Shown here in pieces: positions 17,001-24,517 of a DNA stretch of 26,258 nucleotides. The notes beneath the pieces were generated by a model that was not told the origin of the DNA, searched no databases, and saw only the letters and a program-made list of their open reading frames with translations. Both the position numbers and the translations under genes were made by a program. Source of the DNA: Eubacterium sp. (lineage in GTDB: Bacteria; Bacillota_A; Clostridia; Lachnospirales; Lachnospiraceae); assembly GCA_017475785.1 (NCBI GenBank), contig JAFVEX010000012.1, forward strand, positions 1-26,258, read 5' to 3'. Position 1 is the first letter of the stretch, and each line of letters opens with the position of its first letter.

Positions 17001-17022
17001 ATAAGGGAGGGCATTGCCTTAT
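17001..17022 (+). promoter_or_regulatory. Hairpin occluding the toxin ribosome binding site and start codon
   Basis: ATAAGG (17001-17006) can pair with CCTTAT (17017-17022). This stem takes in part of the GGGAGG ribosome binding site (17005-17010) and the first two bases of the ATG at 17021. Such sequestration is common in type I toxin mRNAs. Confidence 0.5.
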
Positions 17023-17107
17023 GGTTTCATGGACTGAATTATTACAGTTTATTGTGGCTGTTTGTGCGATAGCGGCTCTGTTTTATCAGATCGGCAAAAG
17101 AAAATAA
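17021..17107 (+). CDS. Putative holin-like toxin peptide of a type I toxin-antitoxin system
   Basis: This 28-residue peptide begins MVSWTELLQF, continues with a hydrophobic helix (IVAVCAIAALF, residues 11-21) and ends in a basic tail (GKRK). That plan matches the small Hol-Tox/TxpA-like peptides of Firmicutes, which insert in the membrane and harm the cell when overproduced. GGGAGG at 17005-17010 is ten bases before the ATG. A stem can hide both. The gene ends in a terminator hairpin that also works on the other strand, and a good promoter faces it from 17205-17233, giving an antisense RNA over its 3' end. A plus-strand promoter for the peptide is not obvious. Family assignment is from pattern recall and needs a profile search. 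Confidence 0.7.
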   Translation: MVSWTELLQFIVAVCAIAALFYQIGKRK

Positions 17108-17198
17108 CCGCCCCTGTCTGGACAACTAGGCGGTTACTTTCATGTAACTATTAACTTATGCGTTCGGGCTTAACCGTCTATCGGTGACGCCTTTACTT
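17096..17198 (-). ncRNA. Predicted antisense RNA (antitoxin) facing the toxin gene
   Basis: A minus-strand promoter at 17205-17233 should start an RNA near 17198. It would run about 100 bases to a terminator formed by GGCGGTTA/TAACCGCC (17129-17136 with 17105-17112), followed on this strand by TTTTCTTTT. It would overlap the 3' end and terminator of the toxin mRNA by about 40 bases. It has no open frame of note. An internal GTTAC-tttcat-GTAAC hairpin lies at about 17133-17149. The ends are estimates. The arrangement resembles par RNA I/RNA II and TxpA/RatA. Confidence 0.6.
17105..17136. terminator. Shared bidirectional terminator of toxin mRNA and antisense RNA
   Basis: TAACCGCC (17105-17112) pairs with GGCGGTTA (17129-17136). 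The first arm includes the toxin stop codon. A strong T-rich tract follows on the minus strand; only CTTTC follows on the plus strand. Confidence 0.7.
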
Positions 17199-17204
17199 GT
17201 CTAT

Positions 17205-17233
17205 AATATAGCATCATAAATAATAATTTACAA
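17205..17233 (-). promoter_or_regulatory. Promoter of the antisense RNA
   Basis: On the minus strand, TTGTAA (17228-17233) and TATATT (17205-17210) are 17 bases apart in an AT-rich block. No minus-strand reading frame follows before the terminator at 17105-17136. Confidence 0.6.
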
Positions 17234-17257
17234 GTTCTGATTTTATGGAATACCTGC

Positions 17258-17306
17258 ACAAAAGAAAATGCCGAGAACCCTTGTATCTTAAAAGGATTCT
17301 CGGCAT
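17258..17306 (-). terminator. Intrinsic terminator of hppA
   Basis: On the minus strand, ATGCCGAGAA and TTCTCGGCAT (17297-17306 with 17268-17277) form a perfect ten-pair stem. An inner CCTT/AAGG extension and then a TTTTCTTTTG tract follow. It begins about 18 bases after the hppA stop. Confidence 0.88.
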
Positions 17307-17323
17307 ATTTAGCATAGAACTGA

Positions 17324-19495
17324 TTATTTGATCAGCGCAATGTTCTTGATAACTGGCGCAAGTGTATTTGCGACGGTGGACATCAGCTTAATGAAGATAT
17401 CAAGCGCGACACCGACAACGTCCTTACGGGTATCACCGATGGTGTCACCGGTAACAGCTGCCTTGTGAGCCGCAGAGCCCTTGCCGTGACCTTCAACAAA
17501 GCCGAACTCTATGTACTTCTTCGCGTTATCAAACGCACCGCCGGAGTTGCCCATGAAGATCGCGCGCGGAACTGCGCATACAGTCGCGCCGACCAGGATA
17601 CCGCCGACGAACTCGACGCCGAAGATCAGGCCGCCGACGACCGGGATCAGGAGCGCGAGGACAGACGGGAATACCATCTTGCGGATCGCTTCCTTCGCTG
17701 CCAGCTCGATCATCTTGTTGTAATCCGGTCTGACAGTCCCTTCCAGAACGCCCGGAATCGACATCATCTTGTCACCTTCGTCCGCCATGATCTTCGCGGA
17801 GTCGATGGTGTTGTCTGTCAGCATCGCGCAGAAGTACTCAACCAGCGCGCCGCCGAGCAGACCGCCGGCGATTACGAAGAAGGACGCGAAGTTCAGGACC
17901 AGCTCCTCGTTTCCGGCAATGAATGTGTCGGTATAGTTACCGACGTAGGACACGATCAGGGATACAGTGGCAAATGCCGCGGAACCGATCGCGAATCCCT
18001 TACCAATTGCAGCTGTCGTATTTCCGACTGCATCCAGTTTATCTGTGATAACACGGACATCCGGATCCAGATGGCAGGACTCTGCAAGTCCGCCTGCGTT
18101 GTCGGCGATCGGGCCGAACGCGTCGATGGAAACGGTTGCGCCTACAAATGCCAGCATACCAAGTGCCGCGATCGCGATACCGTATGTACCGCAGACCTTA
18201 CCGGAGATCAGCAGCGCGATGGAGATGATCAGAACCGGAAGCAGGCAGGAGCGGGAACCGATTGCGTCACCCTTTGTGACGACGAATGCCTCACCTTCGT
18301 CACAGATAAACGCCAGCTCTTTGGTAGGCTTGTAATCTGTGCTGGTGTAGTACTCTGTGATGACGCCGATTGCGACACCGCTGATGATGCCGAGAATCGC
18401 AGAGATCCACGGTGAAGCCCAGCCGGCAATCCAGCCGCCGACTTCGCCATTGTACAGAAGACCCTGTCTGCTGAGGCTTCCAAATACGATGAAGGACGCG
18501 ATTCCGCCGAGTACGATTGTGACGCCTGCGGAAATCCATGTGGACAGATCCAGCTCTTTGGACGGGTTGTCGCCCATCTTCTTGATATTTGCCATGCCCA
18601 GACCGATCAGGCAGCCGACCAGACCGCACGCGGCGAGGATAATCGGGAACTTGATGGTAGCGGCAAATGTGTTGTCTGTGATAAAGTCATTCGGAGCGCC
18701 GTAGGTCTCATACAACGTGACCGCGATCATAACAGACGCGGACATTGTCGCGACGAAGGACTCCAGAAGGTCAGAACAGTTACCTGCGATATCGTTGACG
18801 TTGTCACCGATGAAGTCAGCGATGGTGTTCGGCACACGGCTGTCATCCTCCGGCAGGTCATGACGGATCTTGCCCAGGATATCTGAAGAAATATCAGCAG
18901 CCTTTGTGTAGTTACCGCCCGCGACACGGTTGAACATCGCGACGATGGAGCAACCCAGGGAATAAGTGGAGATACGCATAACAGTCGGATTGACCTGCAT
19001 GCTTCCGAGCTTGATCAGACCCTGGCTGACGGATGTGTGATCAACGCCGCCCTGCGCGATCAGGATCAGCACGAATCCCAGCATACCAAAGGTCTGTACC
19101 GCCAGACCGGAGATGCTTCCGCCGCAGAGCGCGACCTTGACGGTCTCGCCGATGCTCAGTGTCTCACGCGCCTTGTTGGCCGTGCGGACATTTGCGTAGG
19201 TGGCGCTCTTCATGCCGAGCACACATACGATGGAGCTCATGCATCCGCCGATGAGGAATGTAATTCCAGCTGTTTTTTCAATGAACAGCGTCATGATGAC
19301 CGCAACAACAATCAGTACCTTGATGATACTTTTGTACTCCGTCAGCATGAACGTATTCGCGCCGGAGCGGATGATGCCAGCCATCTCGATCATGTCTTCC
19401 GTTCCCTCAGGCATCTTTTTAATCTTCGCGTGATTAAAGAAAACGTATGCCATGGAGAGGACAAGCAGACACAGAATGATGATAAATGGTGTCAT
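17324..19495 (-). CDS. hppA: Membrane-bound ion-pumping pyrophosphatase, K+-dependent type
   Basis: The 723-residue integral membrane enzyme hydrolyses pyrophosphate and pumps H+ or Na+ out of the cytosol. It has about 16 hydrophobic segments. Recognisable motifs are PEDDSRVPNTIADFIGDN near 225, DAVGNTTAAIGKGFAIGSA near 490-505 and KKYIE...GDTIGDTRKDVVG near the end. Alanine 495 and glycine 498 in GNTTAAIGKG mark the K+-dependent class, where K+-independent enzymes have lysine and threonine. Several usually strict motifs differ: the usual DVGADLVGKVE appears as DISSDILGKIR and GMGADLFES as GNCSDLLES. It therefore belongs to a divergent branch, and the pumped ion cannot be assigned. The ATG at 19495 has GGAGG nine bases upstream. 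It has its own promoter and terminator. Confidence 0.93.
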   Translation of the reverse strand: MTPFIIILCLLVLSMAYVFFNHAKIKKMPEGTEDMIEMAGIIRSGANTFMLTEYKSIIKVLIVVAVIMTLFIEKTAGITFLIGGCMSSIVCVLGMKSATYANVRTANKARETLSIGETVKVALCGGSISGLAVQTFGMLGFVLILIAQGGVDHTSVSQGLIKLGSMQVNPTVMRISTYSLGCSIVAMFNRVAGGNYTKAADISSDILGKIRHDLPEDDSRVPNTIADFIGDNVNDIAGNCSDLLESFVATMSASVMIAVTLYETYGAPNDFITDNTFAATIKFPIILAACGLVGCLIGLGMANIKKMGDNPSKELDLSTWISAGVTIVLGGIASFIVFGSLSRQGLLYNGEVGGWIAGWASPWISAILGIISGVAIGVITEYYTSTDYKPTKELAFICDEGEAFVVTKGDAIGSRSCLLPVLIISIALLISGKVCGTYGIAIAALGMLAFVGATVSIDAFGPIADNAGGLAESCHLDPDVRVITDKLDAVGNTTAAIGKGFAIGSAAFATVSLIVSYVGNYTDTFIAGNEELVLNFASFFVIAGGLLGGALVEYFCAMLTDNTIDSAKIMADEGDKMMSIPGVLEGTVRPDYNKMIELAAKEAIRKMVFPSVLALLIPVVGGLIFGVEFVGGILVGATVCAVPRAIFMGNSGGAFDNAKKYIEFGFVEGHGKGSAAHKAAVTGDTIGDTRKDVVGVALDIFIKLMSTVANTLAPVIKNIALIK

Positions 19496-19536
19496 GTTGT
19501 AATACCTCCATAAAAATAAATCAAAAACCGATACCC

Positions 19537-19565
19537 ATTATACCTTATGTACTGCAAAAATACAA
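19537..19565 (-). promoter_or_regulatory. Candidate sigma-A promoter of hppA
   Basis: On the minus strand, TTGTAT (19560-19565) and a perfect TATAAT (19537-19542) are 17 bases apart, about 45 bases before the hppA start. The surrounding 19543-19628 is strongly AT-rich. Confidence 0.6.
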
Positions 19566-19628
19566 TCCTAAAGGTATCATCATATTTTAATATTTTTTAT
19601 TCTTTTTTTATGATTTTTTTGTTGGTTT

Positions 19629-21056
19629 CTACTCCCTGCCGTCCCAGCAGTAGGTGCAGAGCTTCTCGCGGTCGATGCCGACCGCAGCGATCATGTCGTC
19701 GAGGCGGTTGTAGCGCAGCGACGTAAAATTCATCACTTCGCTGATATCCTCGAGCATTTTTTTGTAGCGGTCCGAATCCGGGTTCACATATTCGTCCAGG
19801 ATTTCACGGGTAACCTCCTGCCCCTCCTCCTGGTTAATGATCCGGCGGGTGATCAGCTCCATCTCCGATGAGGAGCGGGAGAAATTCACGTATTTGCAGC
19901 CGTATACCAGCGGCGGGCAGGCCGGACGGACATGCACCTCCTTCGCGCCGGTGTGGAACAGGAACTGCGCCGTCTCCCGCAGCTGCGTGCCGCGGACGAT
20001 GGAGTCGTCGATCAGCATCAGGCGCTCTCCCTCGATCAGCTCATGGATCGGAATCAGCTTCATCTTCGCGATCAGGTTGCGCTCCTTCTGGATCGTCGGC
20101 ATGAACGAGCGCGGCCAGGTAGGCGTATATTTGACGAACGGGCGTGTCATCGGCACGCCGGACTCATTCGCGTATCCGATCGCGTGCGCCATTCCGGAAT
20201 CAGGAATACCGGCAACAGCGTCAATGGTATCCTTTGTATAGAAGCCCTCCGCGGCGTCGCGCTTTGCCATATTCGCGCCGCAGTGGTAACGCATTTCCTC
20301 GACGGAAACACCTTCGTAGCGTGAGGATGGATAGCCGTAGTAAATCCACAGGAACGTACAGATCCGCATCTTGTCCCCCGGCTTCACCAGAGTTGTGTAC
20401 GACTCCGGCGTGATCACCGCGATCTCACCCGGACCCATCTCCTTGTAGTCATCATATCCGAGATTCAGGTAGGCAAACGACTCAAAGGAGACGCAGTAGC
20501 CTTCGTCCTTCCTTCCTATGATCAGCGGCGTGCGCCCGAGCAGATCCCGCGCGCAGTAGATCCCCTGCGGCGTCATCAGTACGATCGTCATGGAGCCGTC
20601 GATCGTTTCCTGGGCGTAGCGCAGCCCCTCGATCAGATTAGACTTGTGGTTGATCAGCGCCGCGACCAGCTCTGTCTGATTGATGTCGCCGCCGCTCATC
20701 TCCAGAAAATGCGTCGTGTCCTGCTTGACCAGTTCTTTTTCGATTTCCGGGACATTGTTGACTTTTCCGACAGTCGTGATGGCGTAGGTACCGTGATGCG
20801 AGCGGACGATCAGCGGCTGCGGCTCATAGTCGGAGATGCACCCGATGCCCATGTAGCCTTCCATCTTGCCCAGATCACGGTCAAATTTCGTGCGGAACGG
20901 CGCGTTCTCAATGTTGTGGATCGCCCGGTTGAAGCCGTCTTTTCCATAGACCACCATTCCCGCGCGGCGCGTCCCGAGATGCGAGTGATAATCCGTTCCG
21001 AAAAACAGATCAAATACACAGTCCTTCTTCAATGCCGCCGCAAATATTCCTCCCAT
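19629..21056 (-). CDS. PurF-like amidophosphoribosyltransferase without the N-terminal cysteine
   Basis: The 475-residue protein has the two-part PurF layout: an N-terminal class II glutamine amidotransferase fold and a C-terminal phosphoribosyltransferase with the PRPP loop LIDDSIVRGTQ (IDDS at 349-352). Canonical PurF begins, after removal of Met or a propeptide, with a catalytic cysteine (CGIFG). Here the start is MGGIFAAALKK, so the nucleophile is glycine. Other glutaminase elements are altered too (TRRAGM in place of HRGQ). Cysteines at 233 (RICTF) and 467/470 (CTYC) sit where the iron-sulfur ligands of Bacillus PurF occur; C380 or C387 may supply the fourth. It may make phosphoribosylamine from ammonia or serve a different role. 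The ATG at 21056 has AAAGGGAG upstream. Confidence 0.88.
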   Translation of the reverse strand: MGGIFAAALKKDCVFDLFFGTDYHSHLGTRRAGMVVYGKDGFNRAIHNIENAPFRTKFDRDLGKMEGYMGIGCISDYEPQPLIVRSHHGTYAITTVGKVNNVPEIEKELVKQDTTHFLEMSGGDINQTELVAALINHKSNLIEGLRYAQETIDGSMTIVLMTPQGIYCARDLLGRTPLIIGRKDEGYCVSFESFAYLNLGYDDYKEMGPGEIAVITPESYTTLVKPGDKMRICTFLWIYYGYPSSRYEGVSVEEMRYHCGANMAKRDAAEGFYTKDTIDAVAGIPDSGMAHAIGYANESGVPMTRPFVKYTPTWPRSFMPTIQKERNLIAKMKLIPIHELIEGERLMLIDDSIVRGTQLRETAQFLFHTGAKEVHVRPACPPLVYGCKYVNFSRSSSEMELITRRIINQEEGQEVTREILDEYVNPDSDRYKKMLEDISEVMNFTSLRYNRLDDMIAAVGIDREKLCTYCWDGRE

Positions 21057-21070
21057 GACGTACTCCCTTT

Positions 21071-21114
21071 CTGTTATCTGTATAATCTGTTATCTCTGCA
21101 TTACCTGCTATCTG
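21071..21114. repeat. Three spaced copies of CTGYTATCT upstream of the PurF-like gene
   Basis: CTGTTATCTG (21071), CTGTTATCTC (21087) and CTGCTATCTG (21105) repeat at 16- and 18-base intervals just upstream of the ribosome binding site. They could be leader repeats or regulator contacts. No riboswitch was recognised in this 236-base gap; a weak minus-strand promoter (TTGCCA, 18 bases, TAAACT) lies further upstream. Confidence 0.45.
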
Positions 21115-21292
21115 AATTTTCTGTTAAATCCTATACAAGTTTACACACCCCTTCGTGTGGTTGGCAAGATTTCATTATGATATACCTTCAGATCACCTGC
21201 ATATGCCGCCGGGTTTCCGCGCCTTCGTTCCCCAAAGCAACGTCCGGAACCCGCGCCGCGGGGCGCCAGATAACGGCACGCGGCCGGTACAG

Positions 21293-23209
21293 TTAAAACA
21301 GCGCGTCGATCAGATTATTGATGATCCGCAGGTACTCTGTCGAGATATCACCGGTCTGATTCTTCTCAATACATTCCTTCGCCAGCAGCACGCTGTCTGT
21401 GATTACGTTGTCCACATTCCGGTTGATCATCTCGTTGATGTTGTACCGGTTGTTGACCGTCCACGCGTAAATCTGCTTGCCGCTGTTGTGCACGCGCCCG
21501 ACGAGCCGGTCCGTCACGCTCGTGTGGCGGACGCTGAACGCGTCTGCGGCCTCCAGACGGTAAATGCCACCGTAGGCAAAGCCCATGACATAAACTGTGG
21601 TGATCTCCTCGTTCAGCTCCTTGACGCGCTCAATGGAATGATAGTTCTGGCTGGTCACGACGCAGCTTCCGATAAAGTTCTCCTCCTCAATCATCCGGAC
21701 CAGCTTGTCCTCCAGGCCGCTCTCCTGCTCTGACGGCTTGATCTCGATGTTCAGCCGAATATTTTTTTCCTTCGCAAAGGCAATCACCTCGGACAGCAGC
21801 GGGATCCGCTCCCCGGCAAATTCCCTGCCAAAAAAGCTTCCCGCGTCCAGCTTCTCGATCTCACTGTACGGCAGCGCCCAGGCGTAGGCGTCGACGCCGG
21901 TTGTCCTCTTAAAGCTGCTGTCGTGCATGACAAATATCTGCCCGTCACTGCTCATGTGGACGTCCAGCTCGATCCAGTCCGCGCCCAGCTCCACTGCCCC
22001 CTCAAAGGCAGCCATCGTGTTTTCCGGGTACTGTGCCGAGGCACCTCTGTGGGCGGTCACCTCCATCGTGTGCAGATACTCAATGTTCGGGTTAAACCAG
22101 CGCTTCTGCAGCCCGTAGATATAAAGTGAAATGGCCGCTGCGGAGATGCCGATCAGCAGCCACTCGATGATCAGCACCTTGCGCCGCTGCATTCGTTCCC
22201 TGACGCGGAAACGCTCCAGCTCCAGTTCCGAAACAACCCCGTCGTGATCCTCATCTGCCCGGCTCATCTCCCGGGAAATCCGGCGCTGGACGGGAAGGCT
22301 GATGATTTCCTCTCCTCTGCTCTGCTTGTGATCATAATACAGCATGCAGATGCAGATATAGGCAAACGGCGTCCCCAGCGCGGTGAAGACAAACAGTGTA
22401 ATCAGCAGAACAATCATCGTGACAGAGACCGACAGCGCGTTCAGACGCTCTGACCAGGGGAACAGTCTGCCGAAAAAAACAACCAGAAACAGCTCCAGCG
22501 CGACCAGGCCAAAGTAGGCGGCAAAATACAGTCCCTGCTGTACCAGGAACGTGCACAGATCCGTGATCCTGTGACCCTGCCCGAGCCGCACGCTTCGCGC
22601 GCAGGCCTCTTTGACCGTGCATCCCTCCAGCGCGACATAATGAAACGCGTACATCCACCTGAGAAACACGGTCAGGAGCAGCGCCGCGGCACTTCCGATC
22701 AGAATATAAATGAACGGATGCTGCCGGATCTGCCGAATCAGAAAGCTCGGCAGCGCCATCTGCTCGATGACGCCGGGAATCATGCCGACGCAAAAAATAC
22801 CCAGAAACAAAAGCAGCAGCGGCACCACCAGAATCCGCTTGACGAGCAGCAGCGTCCGCGCGTTATAAACAGAAAACCGGAACGCGTGAAGAATGTCTGT
22901 TTTTTTGCGGTGATACGACTGATCCATAATATAAATGATCGCGCCGACGTCCAGAATAACGTACAGTCCCAGCACCACGAGCAGGATCAGCGGACACACA
23001 AAGAACAGCGGATGTCTCAGGAATTTTCCGATATTTTCCGCTGTCAGATATCTGTATCCGGTGATACGCATTGTCAGGTTGAAGGTGCCGTAAATCAGCG
23101 GAATCAGCAAGGCCGTTGAAACCAGCTTATAGAGCACCTCAAACCCCGCCAGCACGCCGATGTTGCGATTCAATATTTGCAGAGCTGTTCTGATTCGTCG
23201 TCTGGTCAT
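21293..23209 (-). CDS. Membrane glycerophosphodiester phosphodiesterase with an EF-hand loop
   Basis: The 638-residue protein has an N-terminal multi-pass domain (about residues 15-300, six to eight helices), a further helix at 345-367 and a C-terminal GDPD domain (about 380-620). The GDPD domain contains HRGASAQYPENT starting at H387, the metal-binding WIELDVHMSSDG, VMHD and LNIEIKP. It would release glycerol-3-phosphate from glycerophosphodiesters, probably lipid or teichoic-acid-derived, at the outer face. Between the membrane domain and the last helix lies a consensus EF-hand loop, DEDHDGVVSELE (D319, D321, D323, G324, S327, E330), suggesting calcium binding. The ATG at 23209 overlaps the stop of the YjbQ gene (TAATG), so the two are coupled. 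Confidence 0.9.
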   Translation of the reverse strand: MTRRRIRTALQILNRNIGVLAGFEVLYKLVSTALLIPLIYGTFNLTMRITGYRYLTAENIGKFLRHPLFFVCPLILLVVLGLYVILDVGAIIYIMDQSYHRKKTDILHAFRFSVYNARTLLLVKRILVVPLLLLFLGIFCVGMIPGVIEQMALPSFLIRQIRQHPFIYILIGSAAALLLTVFLRWMYAFHYVALEGCTVKEACARSVRLGQGHRITDLCTFLVQQGLYFAAYFGLVALELFLVVFFGRLFPWSERLNALSVSVTMIVLLITLFVFTALGTPFAYICICMLYYDHKQSRGEEIISLPVQRRISREMSRADEDHDGVVSELELERFRVRERMQRRKVLIIEWLLIGISAAAISLYIYGLQKRWFNPNIEYLHTMEVTAHRGASAQYPENTMAAFEGAVELGADWIELDVHMSSDGQIFVMHDSSFKRTTGVDAYAWALPYSEIEKLDAGSFFGREFAGERIPLLSEVIAFAKEKNIRLNIEIKPSEQESGLEDKLVRMIEEENFIGSCVVTSQNYHSIERVKELNEEITTVYVMGFAYGGIYRLEAADAFSVRHTSVTDRLVGRVHNSGKQIYAWTVNNRYNINEMINRNVDNVITDSVLLAKECIEKNQTGDISTEYLRIINNLIDALF

Positions 23210-23661
23210 TACTCTCCCATTACCTGAAACACGATTTCACGGTGACGGTCCCGGGTGTCGCACTCAACGAGCGTGAGATTCTGCCAGGGACCAATGGTGA
23301 TTTTTCCATCCACAAACGGGATGGTGATAAACGGAGAAAGGATCGCGGACTTGATGTGGCTGGATCCATTGTCATCCCCCCAGGTCTCGTGATGCTTGTA
23401 ATACACCACACGGCCATCCTTGTCCAGATACGGCGAAATGATGTCCAGCGCCATTTTCAGATCACGCGTCACCATCCCGGGCTCAAATTCCAGCGTCGTC
23501 AGTGCCGCGACGCCGCCCGTCGTAAACCCGGTGATGATCCCGTCCTTGATCTTTTTCTGCTCGCAGGCGGTCCGCACCGCACTGCGGAAATCACCCGTGA
23601 CATCAATCATTCCCATGTGTCCGCGCGTGTGGTACTCCCTGATTTCCGTGTAAACTGCCAT
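23209..23661 (-). CDS. yjbQ: YjbQ/UPF0047 family protein
   Basis: The 150-residue cytosolic protein is a full-length UPF0047 domain. Typical segments are YYKHHETWGDDNGSSHIKSAIL (about 87-108), with the conserved histidines and aspartates, then DGKITIGPWQNLTLVECDTRDRHREIVFQVMGE at the C-terminus. Escherichia coli YjbQ shows weak thiamine phosphate synthase activity in genetic tests, so the family is often named secondary thiamine-phosphate synthase; the natural reaction is uncertain. The ATG at 23661 has AAAGGAG at good spacing. Its stop overlaps the GDPD start. The 119 bases between it and the upstream unknown gene hold only weak promoter-like matches. Confidence 0.9.
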   Translation of the reverse strand: MAVYTEIREYHTRGHMGMIDVTGDFRSAVRTACEQKKIKDGIITGFTTGGVAALTTLEFEPGMVTRDLKMALDIISPYLDKDGRVVYYKHHETWGDDNGSSHIKSAILSPFITIPFVDGKITIGPWQNLTLVECDTRDRHREIVFQVMGE

Positions 23662-23780
23662 AAAAGGCTCCTTTCTTCATCCTGTCTTCTTTGGGAAACT
23701 CCTGGCTGATATGAATTGTATGAAATATTCAAACAATCTGCACAAGCTGATAAACTTCTTGCCTTCCAGTTCTTCTTGTC

Positions 23781-24512
23781 CTACAGGCAGGGCCGCACAT
23801 CCCGCCCGCCGGGCGCCGGATACTGCGTCGGAATGCGGACAGACGACATGTATCGCCTCGGATCCGCCGCCGGCTCGATCTCGTCGTCACTGCGGTAGCG
23901 GCTGAAAAAATACAGTTCCTTGTCATTTTTTTCATCTGTCATCGCCAGCCGGTAGCGGCAGGATCTGTGCAGAACATCATTCGCGAGAACGCCGGCGTCT
24001 GCTCTCTGAAAGACCAGATCAATGTGCCACAGGGCTTTTTCCAGATCTGTGTAATACAGTCGGAGACACTCCTCGGTCGTCCTGCTGATCTTTCTCTGAA
24101 AACTGATCTGTGAGATCCACTCATACCGGATCATGCCGGCAAGGCTTAAGCTCCGCGCGTCTCCCAGATCTTCCGGATCCCGGATCCCGTTGCTGTCCTT
24201 TCGGTTTTTCCGCAGCACCACAGTTCCTGTGTGGTCTTCGAAATGGCCCTTTTGATATCCCATCACCTGCAGCGTCACCCGGCAATCCGTAATCAGGACA
24301 TCCACCGGCGCGCCTGCGCAGTGCAGAACTTCTTCAAATCCGCTGTCATCCGGCCTTCTGCGATACAGGTAGACCGCCTCTGCCAGGCAGCGTCTGGTCT
24401 GCAGGCCGTCCCTGCGTTCCGGGCACACCTTCCCGTTCATATCGACGCTCACAAATCGATATGAATCCTCTCGGTACCCGTGTTCTACAAGATAGACAGC
24501 CTGATATCCCAC
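23781..24512 (-). CDS. Unrecognised soluble protein downstream of the AsnB-like gene
   Basis: The 243-residue protein is hydrophilic, rich in Arg, Asp and Glu, with no signal peptide or membrane segment, so it is likely cytosolic. I do not recognise the family. The N-terminal half has alternating strands (YQAVYLVEHGYREDSYRFVSVDMNGKV) and the middle is helical (SRTTEECLRLYYTDLEKALWHIDLVFQ). The last 30 residues are proline- and arginine-rich. Four or five scattered cysteines form no motif. The GTG start at 24512 is the only reasonable one: it comes five bases after the AsnB-like stop, with GAGG overlapping that gene's final codons. Tight linkage suggests cotranscription and perhaps a shared role. 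Confidence 0.75.
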   Translation of the reverse strand: MGYQAVYLVEHGYREDSYRFVSVDMNGKVCPERRDGLQTRRCLAEAVYLYRRRPDDSGFEEVLHCAGAPVDVLITDCRVTLQVMGYQKGHFEDHTGTVVLRKNRKDSNGIRDPEDLGDARSLSLAGMIRYEWISQISFQRKISRTTEECLRLYYTDLEKALWHIDLVFQRADAGVLANDVLHRSCRYRLAMTDEKNDKELYFFSRYRSDDEIEPAADPRRYMSSVRIPTQYPAPGGRDVRPCL

Positions 24513-24517
24513 GTTTC

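Noticed and set aside
17465..18415. A 316-codon plus-strand open frame inside hppA
   Set aside because: It is antisense to a conserved enzyme gene, and its Arg/Asp/Cys-rich product looks like a shadow translation.
21057..21292. A purine or other riboswitch upstream of the PurF-like gene
   Set aside because: No conserved aptamer core or terminator/antiterminator pair was seen; only short direct repeats and GC-rich palindromes are present.
23662..23780. A promoter for the YjbQ-GDPD pair
   Set aside because: The best match (TTGTGC, 19 bases, TACAAT) is weak, so it is not listed as a feature.
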